Below are positions 17,918 to 26,611 of a DNA stretch of 64,000 bases, piece by piece. The translations under genes were made by a program, and so were the position numbers. Source of the DNA: Calothrix brevissima NIES-22 (GTDB taxonomy: Bacteria; Cyanobacteriota; Cyanobacteriia; Cyanobacteriales; Nostocaceae). The stretch lies in assembly GCF_002367995.1 (NCBI RefSeq), contig NZ_AP018207.1, forward strand, positions 6,212,646 to 6,276,645, in the 5' to 3' direction. The notes under the pieces are model-generated. The model was not told where the DNA came from. It saw only the letters and a program-made list of their open reading frames with translations, and searched no databases. Each line of letters starts with the position of its first letter. Position 1 is the first letter of the stretch.

Positions 17918-19774
17918 TTAACCAGGACGCTGCTCAGTTAACACCTGATATGCATAATTAAAATCATCAGTAGTAATACGGATATCAGTAGGTGTTGTTT
18001 GTCCTTGAGAGCGGAAACGGCGAATCGCCTCAACAGCCGCTTGATTACACAGCAATGTTAAGTCTGCACCATTCCAACCTTTGGTCATCTCTGCCCAATA
18101 TTCCAAATCCACATCTTGTAGAGGTCGTCCTTGGCTATGAACCTTTAAGATTGACAGACGGCTACCTAAATCTGGTAAATCGACTTTCATCTGTAAATCT
18201 AAGCGTCCAGCCCGTAATAAAGCCGGATCTAGAGCATCAGGTCGATTTGTTGCCCCAATCACTAAGATAGTGGTTCCTACTTGTAAGCCATCTAATTCTG
18301 TGAGTAATTGACCAACTACGCGATCGCTTACTCCTGAATCTCCATTATAACTGCCTCTAGCGGGAGCCAGGGTATCAATTTCATCAATAAATACTACACA
18401 GGGGTCGGCTTGTCTGGCTTTCGCAAACAATTCTCGCACAGCTTGTTCGCTAGCTCCCACCCAACGACTGAGTAATTCCGGCCCGTTGACACCAATAAAA
18501 TTCGCCCTAGCTTGAGAAGCTACAGCTTTGGCTAACAAAGTTTTACCTGTTCCTGGAGGGCCCCACAATAATATCCCTTTCGGTGCTAAAGCTTTGGTTT
18601 GCAAATACAATTCCGGATACAGTAACGCCCCTTCTACCGATTCACGCAGCGTTTGCTTAATTGTTTCCAAACCACCAATATCTTCCCAAGCCACATGGGG
18701 AACTTCAACTTCCACACTCCGCAATACCGCCGGCTTGATTTCTTTCAGGGCTTGCAAAAAGTCAGACTGACACACCGTCATATTGTCTGGAATTTTTTCG
18801 TCAATCGAAGGTACGTGACGGCGCAACGCCGTATAAGCAGCCTTTTGACATACAGCCTTCAAATCAGCCCCGACAAAGCCCACAGCCCGTTCGGCAATGA
18901 AATCCAAGTCAACCGTATTATCCAAAGGCATAGCACGGCTGAGAATTTGCAGAATTTCCTTGCGTCCGTTGCAGTCAGGGATGCGAAACTGAACTTCTCT
19001 ATCAAATCGACCCGGACGGCGCAAAGCCGGATCGAGATGGTCGGGGCGATTGGTCGCCGCTAAAACAATCACACCTTGGCTTTGAGAAAAACCATCCATC
19101 AAGCTTAATAACTGCGCTACTAGGCGTTTTTCTACTTCCCCTTCTACCGCACTCCGGTCGGGAGCCAAACTGTCAATTTCATCGATAAATATAATACAGG
19201 GAGCATTTTTCGCTGCCTTTTCAAAAATACCTCGCAGTCGTTGTTCCGCTTCACCGTAATATTTGCTGATGACTTCTGGCCCGACGAGGGCGATATAGTT
19301 CACCCCCAATTCTTCTGCCAAAGCGCGGGCGGTGAGGGTTTTACCAGTTCCCGGAGGCCCCACCAACAACACGCCCCGCGTGGGTTCTAGACCTAGTTTT
19401 GCCAAGAGGTCGGGACGTTTTAAGGGGATAGCAATCAATTCTTTGAGTTCCTTAAGAACTTCACCCAATCCACCCACATCTTTAAGACTATGATCGGAAG
19501 GTGCATTAGGCGGCACAATCGGGTCAGATGGGGCGCTGCTACCACCGCCACCGCCACCACCTCCAGAATTAGCCGACGGTTGAGTGCGGAAGCGGCTAGT
19601 ACCCACATCATTAGCCATATTATTCGGACGGGGCACATTCCCATATCGGGGAATACTGCTCATCGGACGAGAATTTATTTGCACATCCGTTTTAATCTCG
19701 CCCTTTTCTACCTTTTCTTCCAGAGTTTTGACTAACTCTAATAACTGTTCAAAACCCTTAAACAACTCACTCAT
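17918..19774 (-). CDS. CDC48/p97-like double AAA ATPase of the gas vesicle region
   Basis: Two complete AAA modules make up most of the 618 residues. The first has GPPGTGKT near 138 and FIDEID near 195; the second has GPPGTGKT near 410 and FIDEID near 468. Both have AAA second-region-of-homology segments (PALRRPGRFDREV; PALLRAGRLDLQM). The usual CDC48 substrate-binding N-domain is missing. Instead the first 40 residues form an acidic amphipathic segment (FKGFEQLLELVKTLEEKV), resembling the start of small GvpH-type gas vesicle proteins, joined by a linker with eight consecutive glycines. It is the last gene of an operon with an ArsA-like ATPase (50 bp away) and a GvpF/L protein. A role in assembling or dismantling gas vesicles is inferred. 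GAGGT precedes the ATG. Confidence 0.85.
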   Translation of the reverse strand: MSELFKGFEQLLELVKTLEEKVEKGEIKTDVQINSRPMSSIPRYGNVPRPNNMANDVGTSRFRTQPSANSGGGGGGGGSSAPSDPIVPPNAPSDHSLKDVGGLGEVLKELKELIAIPLKRPDLLAKLGLEPTRGVLLVGPPGTGKTLTARALAEELGVNYIALVGPEVISKYYGEAEQRLRGIFEKAAKNAPCIIFIDEIDSLAPDRSAVEGEVEKRLVAQLLSLMDGFSQSQGVIVLAATNRPDHLDPALRRPGRFDREVQFRIPDCNGRKEILQILSRAMPLDNTVDLDFIAERAVGFVGADLKAVCQKAAYTALRRHVPSIDEKIPDNMTVCQSDFLQALKEIKPAVLRSVEVEVPHVAWEDIGGLETIKQTLRESVEGALLYPELYLQTKALAPKGILLWGPPGTGKTLLAKAVASQARANFIGVNGPELLSRWVGASEQAVRELFAKARQADPCVVFIDEIDTLAPARGSYNGDSGVSDRVVGQLLTELDGLQVGTTILVIGATNRPDALDPALLRAGRLDLQMKVDLPDLGSRLSILKVHSQGRPLQDVDLEYWAEMTKGWNGADLTLLCNQAAVEAIRRFRSQGQTTPTDIRITTDDFNYAYQVLTEQRPG

Positions 19775-19824
19775 AAAATACCTCGATAGTTGACTCCCAA
19801 ATCCCGCGATTTCTCTGGCGAAAT

Positions 19825-21732
19825 TTAGCTGTTATGTGCAATTAATTCCTCGAATTCAAATAACAGATGGGCTGCGCATTGAATTCTCGCCAGTGGCTCT
19901 ACAGAACGGGGTAAGCGTGGTAAGCGAATAATTGTTTGTTTGGGAAATAAGCTTCCCTCTACTTCCGCTTCTAGACTGTAGCGATTCTGTACCACATAAC
20001 GTTGATTAACTCCCATCTTTGCCAAGGATTCTGTTAATCTTATGTGTTCGGCAATAATTGCTGCTTCTGCTTGAATTACACCAATAAATTGAGTTTCCTG
20101 GGGATTTTTTAATTTTTTTTGCGCCTGGACAACTTGTTGACGTAAACCCCGCAACCGCCCAATGACATCCACATGACCCAAAACATTTTGATATTTCATC
20201 CACAGCTTAAATATCCATGTTAACCAATCTCCTAAAGCCGATGGCATTTCCAAAAAGCGCAGTAGATGGCCTGTAGGTGCTGTATCTAAAATAATCAAGT
20301 CTTCTTGGTTGCTGCTTAATAAATCCATCACCGTAACTAGAGATAATATCTCATCAATTCCCGGTAAAGCTTGCGACATAATTTGTCGCCAAGCCTCTGG
20401 TAAATAAGCAACATTTACTGTCGAATCTGTTTGGGTTCCTTCTCCACTAATCATATCTGCTAATTCCCACAGATAATCAGCGCGAAATTGGTCTAAAACT
20501 TTAGTTTCATCAACTTCTTGGGCGCTCAAATTAGGAGTTAACATCACAGGCTCATGTCCTAAGCTTTGCCCAAAAGCATCACCTAAAGAATGAGCCGGAT
20601 CTATGGAAATGACGCGAATATTTTTTTGGGGATAATGTTGCGCACAAGCCCAAGCAACTGCTGCTGCTACTGTTGTTTTACCTACACCTCCTTTACCACC
20701 AACAATAATTAGTTGACATCCTTCCGCCAAAAAATCGCTAAAACTTGGTAGGACTTTATTTGGCCATTGGATGATTGGTGGTGGTGCAAGTTCAACAGTA
20801 TTGATAGTTTGAATTTGGTTAACCAAGCTATCTAACAACATCCCACCTAAGGGAAGTGCTTGCTGTTGGGGAAGAGTGAAAACAGGTTTGTCAGGTGCTA
20901 TTTTTAAGTATTGAGCGAGTAAATTTTGCTGCTCGGCATAACGGTCTTTATCGAGAGTATCTGCTGCTAAAAGCCGATTGACAAACAATCCAGCATAGGG
21001 AATTTCTAATTCTTTTAAACTAACTAAAAAGCGTTCAGTTTCTAAAAATGACATCGGTTCAGAAACTGCTACCACTAAACAGCCAGTAAAATTTTCATCT
21101 TGCAGTAAGCGTCTACCTTCTGCTAGTTGAAATTTCATATCAACTAGAAAATCATCAACCTCATCTGCTTTATAATTGCCCTTAAAAGTTGTAGTAATTA
21201 CACGATGTTTTTCTTGAAATAATTCAAAGGAATTTAAAATAACATCTAGAAAGTCTTTTAAGCGTAATAAATTTAATGTGTGCCCCGAAGGAGCCATATC
21301 TAGAACAATCCGATCTACTTTCTTTTCCGAAAGCAGTCGTTGAATTTCTAACAACCCCATGAGTTCATTTAATCCAGGCCAGTTTAAATCCCAAACTGGT
21401 GCTAAATCTTCGCCATCGGCTAAACTACCGCGTTCTACTAATAATTCTAAAAAGCGACTATATTGGGCTTTAAATTCTAACAGCAGTTTTTGCGCATCTA
21501 ATGCTTGAACGCTCAAGTTAGGTAAATCATTTACAGGTAAAGCATTATCTGTAACTTCTGTGAGTAAAACATCGCCTAAAGAATGAGCCGGATCTGTAGA
21601 AATTAATAAAATTCTTTCGTCGGGAAATTTTCTCGCCCAATACCGGGCAAAACTGCAAGAAATGGTGGTTTTACCAACCCCACCTTTGCCGCTAAACATG
21701 ACTAAATTTAGAGAATCGTAGTTTTTCATCAT
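19825..21732 (-). CDS. double-domain ArsA/Get3-like ATPase of the gas vesicle region
   Basis: This 635-residue protein is a tandem duplication of the ArsA/TRC40 fold. Each half has a deviant Walker A (SGKGGVGKTT near 14-23; GGKGGVGKTT near 340-350), the DPAHSLGD switch I motif and an ArsA signature (DMAPSGHTL in the first half, DTAPTGHLL in the second). ArsA proteins energise arsenite efflux and Get3 proteins guide tail-anchored membrane proteins. The ars operon elsewhere in this window uses Acr3 without ArsA, and this gene sits 37 bp after a GvpF/L gene, so a gas vesicle role (handling hydrophobic GvpA-family subunits) is more likely; that is inference. Cysteines do not appear to be placed as in metal-binding ArsA. 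Two adjacent ATGs follow AGGTGG. Confidence 0.87.
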   Translation of the reverse strand: MMKNYDSLNLVMFSGKGGVGKTTISCSFARYWARKFPDERILLISTDPAHSLGDVLLTEVTDNALPVNDLPNLSVQALDAQKLLLEFKAQYSRFLELLVERGSLADGEDLAPVWDLNWPGLNELMGLLEIQRLLSEKKVDRIVLDMAPSGHTLNLLRLKDFLDVILNSFELFQEKHRVITTTFKGNYKADEVDDFLVDMKFQLAEGRRLLQDENFTGCLVVAVSEPMSFLETERFLVSLKELEIPYAGLFVNRLLAADTLDKDRYAEQQNLLAQYLKIAPDKPVFTLPQQQALPLGGMLLDSLVNQIQTINTVELAPPPIIQWPNKVLPSFSDFLAEGCQLIIVGGKGGVGKTTVAAAVAWACAQHYPQKNIRVISIDPAHSLGDAFGQSLGHEPVMLTPNLSAQEVDETKVLDQFRADYLWELADMISGEGTQTDSTVNVAYLPEAWRQIMSQALPGIDEILSLVTVMDLLSSNQEDLIILDTAPTGHLLRFLEMPSALGDWLTWIFKLWMKYQNVLGHVDVIGRLRGLRQQVVQAQKKLKNPQETQFIGVIQAEAAIIAEHIRLTESLAKMGVNQRYVVQNRYSLEAEVEGSLFPKQTIIRLPRLPRSVEPLARIQCAAHLLFEFEELIAHNS

Positions 21733-21769
21733 CCACCTATAAATTCCCAGTAAAACTTGTAAATCATCT

Positions 21770-22507
21770 TTAAACGAAATGGTAGGGAGGTAGACCTTCT
21801 CCTAAGCAGAAATCCCAAGATGGGCAAGCTGCTTGCCAAGTATAAAATTGCGCTAAAAATGCAGCTTTATCTTGGTCATCAACTAAAATATAAATCCGAA
21901 TTTCTTCGCCTTTGTTCTGCACAATTGCCGAAGATTGATAAATTTCTGTAATTAAATTAATTAGACTGGATTTTTCATCAGTCTGGGAAATCCAGAAAGT
22001 TTTTTGCTGTTCAAAATGCTGTTTCTTGGCTAAAAAATAATCTCTACCTCCGCCTACAGTCGCTCTTACAGGTTCTTTAAAAGTTTGAGGTATGAGTCTT
22101 AAAGTATATTCAGTTTTACCTTGAATATTCTCTAATTTTTCTCGATATTCTCGATTATGAACTGCTATATGGTTAAGTAATATTGCTTGAGAACTAAAAG
22201 AAGTGCCAAAACGCAAAGGTAAAACTGTAGTTTGCTCAAATAGCTCGCAAATCACGCGATCGTGAGTTAAGACCATTTTGATAACTTCTTCATCATTATC
22301 TTGCACTGATTCTAAAGATATTCCTTGTTCCACAACGGCGGAAATACCTGCACCATGAATTAAAAATAATTGTCCTAAATTACCTATTGGTAAATTCAAA
22401 GATATATCAGGAGTTTTCAAAAAAGCATAAGTGTAAAGATTTAACGATTCCATTGTTATCGATGTATCTAAAAAAGTGAGATTTTCCTTAATATTTATAG
22501 CACCCAT
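21770..22507 (-). CDS. gas vesicle protein of the GvpF/GvpL family (second copy)
   Basis: The 245-residue protein has the GvpF/L signature: a beta-strand start (NLYTYAFLKTP), the central VLTHDRVICELFEQTTVLPLRFGTSF segment (given here by its ends VLTHDRV and LPLRFG), and a C-terminal ferredoxin-like half. The start is uncertain. ATG at 22507 has CAGGT upstream, but family members usually begin near the internal ATG at 22453 (MESLNLYTYAF). GvpF/L proteins bind GvpA and help nucleate vesicles. It heads the operon with the ArsA-like and AAA ATPases. Anabaena GvpW is, as I remember it, a GvpF/L relative at the same place in its cluster, so this could be its counterpart. Confidence 0.85.
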   Translation of the reverse strand: MGAINIKENLTFLDTSITMESLNLYTYAFLKTPDISLNLPIGNLGQLFLIHGAGISAVVEQGISLESVQDNDEEVIKMVLTHDRVICELFEQTTVLPLRFGTSFSSQAILLNHIAVHNREYREKLENIQGKTEYTLRLIPQTFKEPVRATVGGGRDYFLAKKQHFEQQKTFWISQTDEKSSLINLITEIYQSSAIVQNKGEEIRIYILVDDQDKAAFLAQFYTWQAACPSWDFCLGEGLPPYHFV

Positions 22508-22548
22508 AATTACCTGAAAACAAAATAATAAATTATTCTTTTTTAGAC

Positions 22549-22576
22549 TTTACAATCTGATTTTGTTAGTTATAAT
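22549..22576 (+). promoter_or_regulatory. sigma-70 type promoter for gvpV
   Basis: TTTACA (22549-22554) and a perfect TATAAT (22571-22576) are 16 bases apart, placing the start of transcription about 20 bases before the gvpV ATG. The 94-bp region also serves the divergent GvpF/L operon, and both ORFs start with a similar TTCAGGTAA motif just before the ATG. Confidence 0.6.
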
Positions 22577-22601
22577 ACAAACAATTGTTCAGGTAAAATC
22601 A

Positions 22602-22919
22602 ATGAAAAATCTTCGTAATCGCGGCTCTATTAGACCTAAAGTAACTACTATGCCACGGAGTAAATCGGAAGCTTCTAATCAGTTAGAACTTTATAAACTG
22701 GTGACCGAACAGCAAAGAATTAAGCAAGAGCTACAGTTTATAGAGCAGAGAACTGTAATGTTAAAACAACGTTTGGGTACACTCAAGAACCAGATAGCAG
22801 ACGCAGAACAAAATATTCAAAAGTTACGCCAATCCGATCCTCGCCATTCTCACTTACCCAAGCGTCCTAATATCTTTTTTGAAGCTAAAAATTACCAAGC
22901 ATTTGAGATTGAATATTAA
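22602..22919 (+). CDS. gvpV: gas vesicle protein GvpV
   Basis: I chose the ATG at 22602, after AGGT, over an upstream TTG, giving 105 residues. The N-terminus (LRNRGSIRPKVTTMPRSKSEA) and the next segment LELYKLVTEQQRIKQEL match my memory of Anabaena GvpV. Residues about 30-80 form a coiled coil rich in Gln, Glu, Lys and Leu. GvpV is an accessory protein of unknown biochemical function in vesicle formation. It is the only gas vesicle gene here on the plus strand, wedged between two minus-strand gvp operons, and has its own promoter and terminator. Confidence 0.8.
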   Translation: MKNLRNRGSIRPKVTTMPRSKSEASNQLELYKLVTEQQRIKQELQFIEQRTVMLKQRLGTLKNQIADAEQNIQKLRQSDPRHSHLPKRPNIFFEAKNYQAFEIEY

Positions 22920-22951
22920 TGTTGATAGCTTCATTACATAATTAAACTATT

Positions 22952-22972
22952 AACCCGCAGAAGCGGGTTTTT
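22952..22972 (+). terminator. terminator between gvpV and gvpG
   Basis: AACCCGC (22952-22958) pairs with GCGGGTT (22963-22969) around an AGAA loop, followed by T-rich sequence. It lies 33 bases after the gvpV stop. As the two genes converge here, it may also limit read-through from gvpG, though the minus-strand T-run is weaker. Confidence 0.85.
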
Positions 22973-23008
22973 AATTTAATATCAACATTAAGTTATGTCA
23001 ACAAATGA

Positions 23009-23416
23009 TTAGGGTGATAAGACGAGATTTTCATTATCTTCATATTGGTTCTTTCCCCGAAGTGCTTCTGCGAAGACTTTAGTATCTTCAGGTACGGGTA
23101 TAAAGTAAGTCTCTTCTAATTCATCTTCTTCATCTTCTTCATTTTCTTCAGCTTCTTCAGCTGCTAAAGCTGCTGCTTCTAATTGAGCTTGTTCTTCTAA
23201 AGCTTGAATTTTCAGCAGGAGTTCTTCCTCTCTTTCTTCAAATTCTTCTTCAGAAATTTCGCCAATATCAAAGGAAAGTTGCAAACTTAATAATTGTTTA
23301 TTTAAATTTTCTTGAGCGTCAAATTCAGTATTAGTACGTTCTTGAATTTGTTCGCCAATCCACATCAGTCCATTGATTGGCCCCATGACGGGAAATAATA
23401 AAAGCTTGCCAAGCAT
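23009..23416 (-). CDS. gvpG: gas vesicle protein GvpG
   Basis: The first 80 residues of this 135-residue protein carry the GvpG pattern: KLLLFPVMGPINGLMWIGEQI followed by a helical region with ISEEEFEEREEELL. The rest is an acidic, low-complexity tail (EEAEENEEDEEDELEE) longer than in many GvpG proteins. GvpG is an essential minor factor thought to act with GvpF/L, J, K and others in nucleation. GGAG lies upstream of the ATG. It is 14 bp from gvpF and is the last gene of the main minus-strand gvp operon. Confidence 0.9.
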   Translation of the reverse strand: MLGKLLLFPVMGPINGLMWIGEQIQERTNTEFDAQENLNKQLLSLQLSFDIGEISEEEFEEREEELLLKIQALEEQAQLEAAALAAEEAEENEEDEEDELEETYFIPVPEDTKVFAEALRGKNQYEDNENLVLSP

Positions 23417-23430
23417 AAGATTTTCTCCAA

Positions 23431-24165
23431 TTATGATATTTGAGCAAATGTATAAGGTGCAGTAAAATTATTGTAACGAATACGCAGACGGTTACCAAAT
23501 TGCCGATCGACAACTTCTACACGTTCGCTAAATTGAGATTCGTTATCCCAAGGAATCAAAAATGCAGCGTTGTAAATCATTTCTTCCGTCATCGGTTCGC
23601 TTTCAATCACATCATGGGCTAGAGGCTTGAGTTCGTTAAAGAAAGCTTGAATTACAGATTCTTTACGGAGTTTTAAATTGGCTTCGATTAATTGACCAAT
23701 TTCAATGACTTCATCCATACTCAGGTTTTTACCTTCCATGCGATCGCGCTTTTGCTTCAATTCTAGATTGGCATCCATCATTGCTTGCAATTCAGCTTTC
23801 GTATCCCAAAGAATCTTAATACTTACTTCTCGCTTTCCTGCCAATTTTTGGAATAGTTCGCGCAATTGTCTTTCGCAGGGTTTAATAAGTTGTGTAACTA
23901 CCGTTTCCCAATTTTTGACAACTAGTCCAAACCGTAAAGGTAGCAAGGTGCGGAAGCCTTCCTGCATTGCTTGTTCTAAAACTTTTTCGTGGCTAATTAA
24001 ATTCTTGCGGGAAGCTAAATATTTTTCTTGTTTAGCATCTGAATATAAAAAGGTAAATCCTTCAATCACCTCACTCTGAACAGGCTGAGAATCTAAACCT
24101 TTGAGACTAATTGAAGCAGGGATAGGATCGGAAAAAATACCGTACAAATAAAGACCAGCATCCAT
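23431..24165 (-). CDS. gvpF: gas vesicle protein GvpF (GvpF/L family)
   Basis: This 244-residue protein starts GLYLYGIFSDPIP and contains SHEKVLEQAMQ and LLPLRFGLV, the conserved core of GvpF/L, followed by a charged helical middle region and a second ferredoxin-like half ending with APYTFAQI. GvpF binds GvpA and is believed to seed the vesicle tip. It lies between gvpK (20 bp) and gvpG (14 bp). It differs clearly in sequence from the GvpF/L protein at 21770-22507, so the locus has two paralogues, as is common. Confidence 0.92.
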   Translation of the reverse strand: MDAGLYLYGIFSDPIPASISLKGLDSQPVQSEVIEGFTFLYSDAKQEKYLASRKNLISHEKVLEQAMQEGFRTLLPLRFGLVVKNWETVVTQLIKPCERQLRELFQKLAGKREVSIKILWDTKAELQAMMDANLELKQKRDRMEGKNLSMDEVIEIGQLIEANLKLRKESVIQAFFNELKPLAHDVIESEPMTEEMIYNAAFLIPWDNESQFSERVEVVDRQFGNRLRIRYNNFTAPYTFAQIS

Positions 24166-24185
24166 AACAAAAAATTACTTTGTAA

Positions 24186-24659
24186 TTACAAAGGTTTTGA
24201 GGTTAATACTACGCGCAATTTCGCGTGAATCAGATTGAGTTGGGCCACACCTAAATCTATTTCCCCGTCTACAACAATTCCCGTATTTAATAGACGGTCT
24301 AATAGTTCTAGGATAGAGGGAGAAGTTCCTGTTTCCCCCGGATAGTAAGAGCCAGCAGATGGTAACAGACTACCAAGTTCTCCTAAATGAATATTTAAGT
24401 CTGCTGGATCGATTTCAAAAATTTGACACAAATTTAAAACTTGTTCTTCTAACTTTTGCAAACTTTCAGCAGCTCGCTCTAAGTCAGATTCCGTCAGGCA
24501 CTCCTGTTCCATTCGGCGAATTACTTGAGCTTCCATCAGCTGACGTATTAGTTCCACTACAGTTAATAGTAAGGGAACTAATCCGGCTTGATTATTAGCT
24601 TGAGAATTGGTAGCTACCAAGTCGTTGGAATTTTCAACTGGAGTGCAGGCCATTGCCAT
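24186..24659 (-). CDS. gvpK: gas vesicle protein GvpK with GvpA-like C-terminal segment
   Basis: Residues about 24-100 are typical GvpK (LLLTVVELIRQLMEAQVIRRME ... LNIHLGELGSLLP, shown by its ends). Residues about 110-155 read ILELLDRLLNTGIVVDGEID and then LGVAQLNLIHAKLRV, which has the pattern of the GvpA/J/M/S structural family (compare Gvp[17 protein letters not shown]). GvpK is needed early in vesicle formation. The extra segment could let it join or cap GvpA ribs; this is inferred, and it may be normal for cyanobacterial GvpK. AAAGGTGG precedes the ATG. Confidence 0.9.
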   Translation of the reverse strand: MAMACTPVENSNDLVATNSQANNQAGLVPLLLTVVELIRQLMEAQVIRRMEQECLTESDLERAAESLQKLEEQVLNLCQIFEIDPADLNIHLGELGSLLPSAGSYYPGETGTSPSILELLDRLLNTGIVVDGEIDLGVAQLNLIHAKLRVVLTSKPL

Positions 24660-24700
24660 GATGCCACCTTTGGTTAATTGCTTTTTTGAGTAAACTCAGT

Positions 24701-25147
24701 CTATTCATCAAGTTGAGAATTTATTGGCAATGGCAAATTTTCTGCATCGCTGTGTTCGCGCTCTTCAGCTTTGACTGTGAATAATTCCGGCTTCTTGCTA
24801 TTAGCCGCAGTCAGCGCTTTTAGTTGCGCTTCTAAACTCGCCAGCCGTTGCTGAAGTTCTTGATTTTCCTCAACTAAATGTTGATTCTTACTACTGAGAT
24901 AAGGGTCATTTTCCCACCAATTAATACCAAGTTCCTTGGCTTTATCGACGGAGGAAATTAATAAGCGAATCCGAATATGCAGCAGTTCAGTGGAAGCGAT
25001 AGATACAGAAATATCACCAGCAATCACAATGCCCTTATCTAACACTCGTTCTAGAATGTCTGCCAAGGTAGAACCTTGGGTAGATGTGGTAATTGCTCGA
25101 CTAGAGTTAGATTGAGGGCGTTGTTGCAGGATGGGTGTAGTAGTCAC
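24701..25147 (-). CDS. gvpJ: gas vesicle protein GvpJ
   Basis: The 148 residues start with a Ser/Thr/Gln-rich leader (1-25), followed by a GvpA-like domain (about 26-75: TLADILERVLDKGIVIAGDI ... IRLLISSVDKA, shown by its ends) and a coiled-coil tail (about 85-115) with an acidic end. GvpJ is a minor structural relative of GvpA thought to form part of the nucleus or tip. Translation appears to begin at GTG. It lies 50 bp after gvpN and 41 bp before gvpK in one operon. Confidence 0.9.
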   Translation of the reverse strand: MTTTPILQQRPQSNSSRAITTSTQGSTLADILERVLDKGIVIAGDISVSIASTELLHIRIRLLISSVDKAKELGINWWENDPYLSSKNQHLVEENQELQQRLASLEAQLKALTAANSKKPELFTVKAEEREHSDAENLPLPINSQLDE

Positions 25148-25197
25148 GATGAATTAGACTCTTAAATGAGATAAAGGCTGTCTTGAGCGAGCAACCA

Positions 25198-26250
25198 TTA
25201 ATTGGGATTGTCGCTTAATAAGGTTTCGTCGAGGGTAACAGGTTCCGCGAGTGCTTCTTTTTGTGGCTCAATTTCACCACTGATTTCTTCTTCCGCAACA
25301 TCATAAGGATCGCTATGATCAACCTGCTCTACCGATTGTGATTGCACGTGTAAGTGGTTGAGTAATTGCAGAAACAAAGTTGTAGATTCGCTAGCAGATA
25401 AATTTGTGCGGTTAAACAGCACATCTGCACAAATTTCGCGAAAATCGGAATTTTCGGGAGCCACTAAAATATCGTGTTCCGCACACACTTTAGCAACCAT
25501 TAAGCAAGAACGCAAGCCGGAAGTTTTTTCACCACCAGTAGCGGCGCGGAATGCTTTGACTAAACGCACAACCAACAGCGCCGATTCGCGATTGATACCT
25601 GTTTTATGGGTTAAAATTTCGGTTTGAGTTTGCTCATCTGGTTCTGGCATATTAATTGTTACCAGCCGATCCATTAAAGCATCTTGAGTTGAGTGCACTC
25701 CACAGTATTCTTCAGGATTAGAAGTGAAGATAGCCCGGAATTTCGGATGAACGTGCAAATATTCTGGCTGATTGCTGCTAGGAGGTAGAGTGAGGATTTT
25801 TTCTTCTAAAGCTGAAAGTAAGACGTTATTAACTTCAGGCCGCGAACGGTTGAATTCGTCATAGACTAAGGTTAAACCTTCCCGACAAGCTAAAGTTAGG
25901 CGAGAATCGACCCAGTTTTGCTTGAGTTCGTCTTCAACTTTGAGAACGTTGTGAATGTAATTATCTAATAATTTTTTGTGAGTGTAGCCAGATTCACTAC
26001 CAATTAAATCAGAACTCTTAAATTCGTCATCCCCGAAAATCAACATGATTGGTCGATCTAGACAGTTGGCTAGATGCATGGCTAGAGTCGTTTTTCCTGT
26101 TCCGGCTGGCCCCCGTAAGTGAATTGCAAATCCTGATGTGAGATAACGCAGCGCACGAATGGCTACTTGCTCAATTGCAGGTGTAACTACAAACTGGCCA
26201 GGACGGACACGAAGAACGGCTCTTTTTTTATGATTTTCGGTAGTATTCAT
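25198..26250 (-). CDS. gvpN: gas vesicle ATPase GvpN (MoxR-type AAA)
   Basis: I chose ATG at 26250 (350 residues, MNTTENHKK) over a TTG eleven codons upstream. The P-loop is [12 protein letters not shown] near residue 55 and the Walker B region is [17 protein letters not shown] near 125, as in GvpN/MoxR. GvpN binds nucleotides and is needed for full vesicle growth, often acting with GvpC. The last 40 residues form an acidic, Ser/Glu-rich tail ending LLSDNPN. It is separated from gvpC by 361 bp containing a hairpin, so it could have its own promoter. Confidence 0.93.
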   Translation of the reverse strand: MNTTENHKKRAVLRVRPGQFVVTPAIEQVAIRALRYLTSGFAIHLRGPAGTGKTTLAMHLANCLDRPIMLIFGDDEFKSSDLIGSESGYTHKKLLDNYIHNVLKVEDELKQNWVDSRLTLACREGLTLVYDEFNRSRPEVNNVLLSALEEKILTLPPSSNQPEYLHVHPKFRAIFTSNPEEYCGVHSTQDALMDRLVTINMPEPDEQTQTEILTHKTGINRESALLVVRLVKAFRAATGGEKTSGLRSCLMVAKVCAEHDILVAPENSDFREICADVLFNRTNLSASESTTLFLQLLNHLHVQSQSVEQVDHSDPYDVAEEEISGEIEPQKEALAEPVTLDETLLSDNPN

Positions 26251-26611
26251 AATGTTGTTGATGATGGGCAGAAAAATTTCCAAAAATAACAGAAATTAGA
26301 TGCTATTTATGCATCTGTGTGCTACGATAGGAGAACAAACTATAAATAACCCTCTAGTCGATTGTTTGGATAATTGATACTCGATAGAGTTATATATTGT
26401 TCACTGATAGAAGAGAGGTAAAAATAGGTTGTCAGTACTAGTTACTGAAGCCTTGTCATCAGTGACAATATGTGTTATTTATATTTCGTGCTAAAACTCA
26501 TTGTTGAATTTGACTACCCCCTGGTCTTACCAGTTTGTACCTGGAAGATTAGGGGGTTTTACTATTGGCCCCGTTCTTCAACAGATAAACTCCGTTTGTT
26601 CGGAGCTTTGA
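26251..26611. other. gvpC-gvpN intergenic region with hairpin
   Basis: No gene is visible. A long imperfect hairpin lies at 26516-26557: ACCCCCT pairs with AGGGGGT around a stem containing CCAG/CTGG. Its T-run is on the plus-strand side, so for the minus-strand gvp transcript it is more likely a processing or attenuation structure than a full terminator. The remainder is AT-rich and could hold a promoter for gvpN. Confidence 0.55.

Noticed and set aside
19825-21732. ArsA-like ATPase as part of an arsenite pump
   Set aside because: It lies in the gas vesicle region, is not linked to arsB, and the window's ars operon uses Acr3, which works without ArsA.
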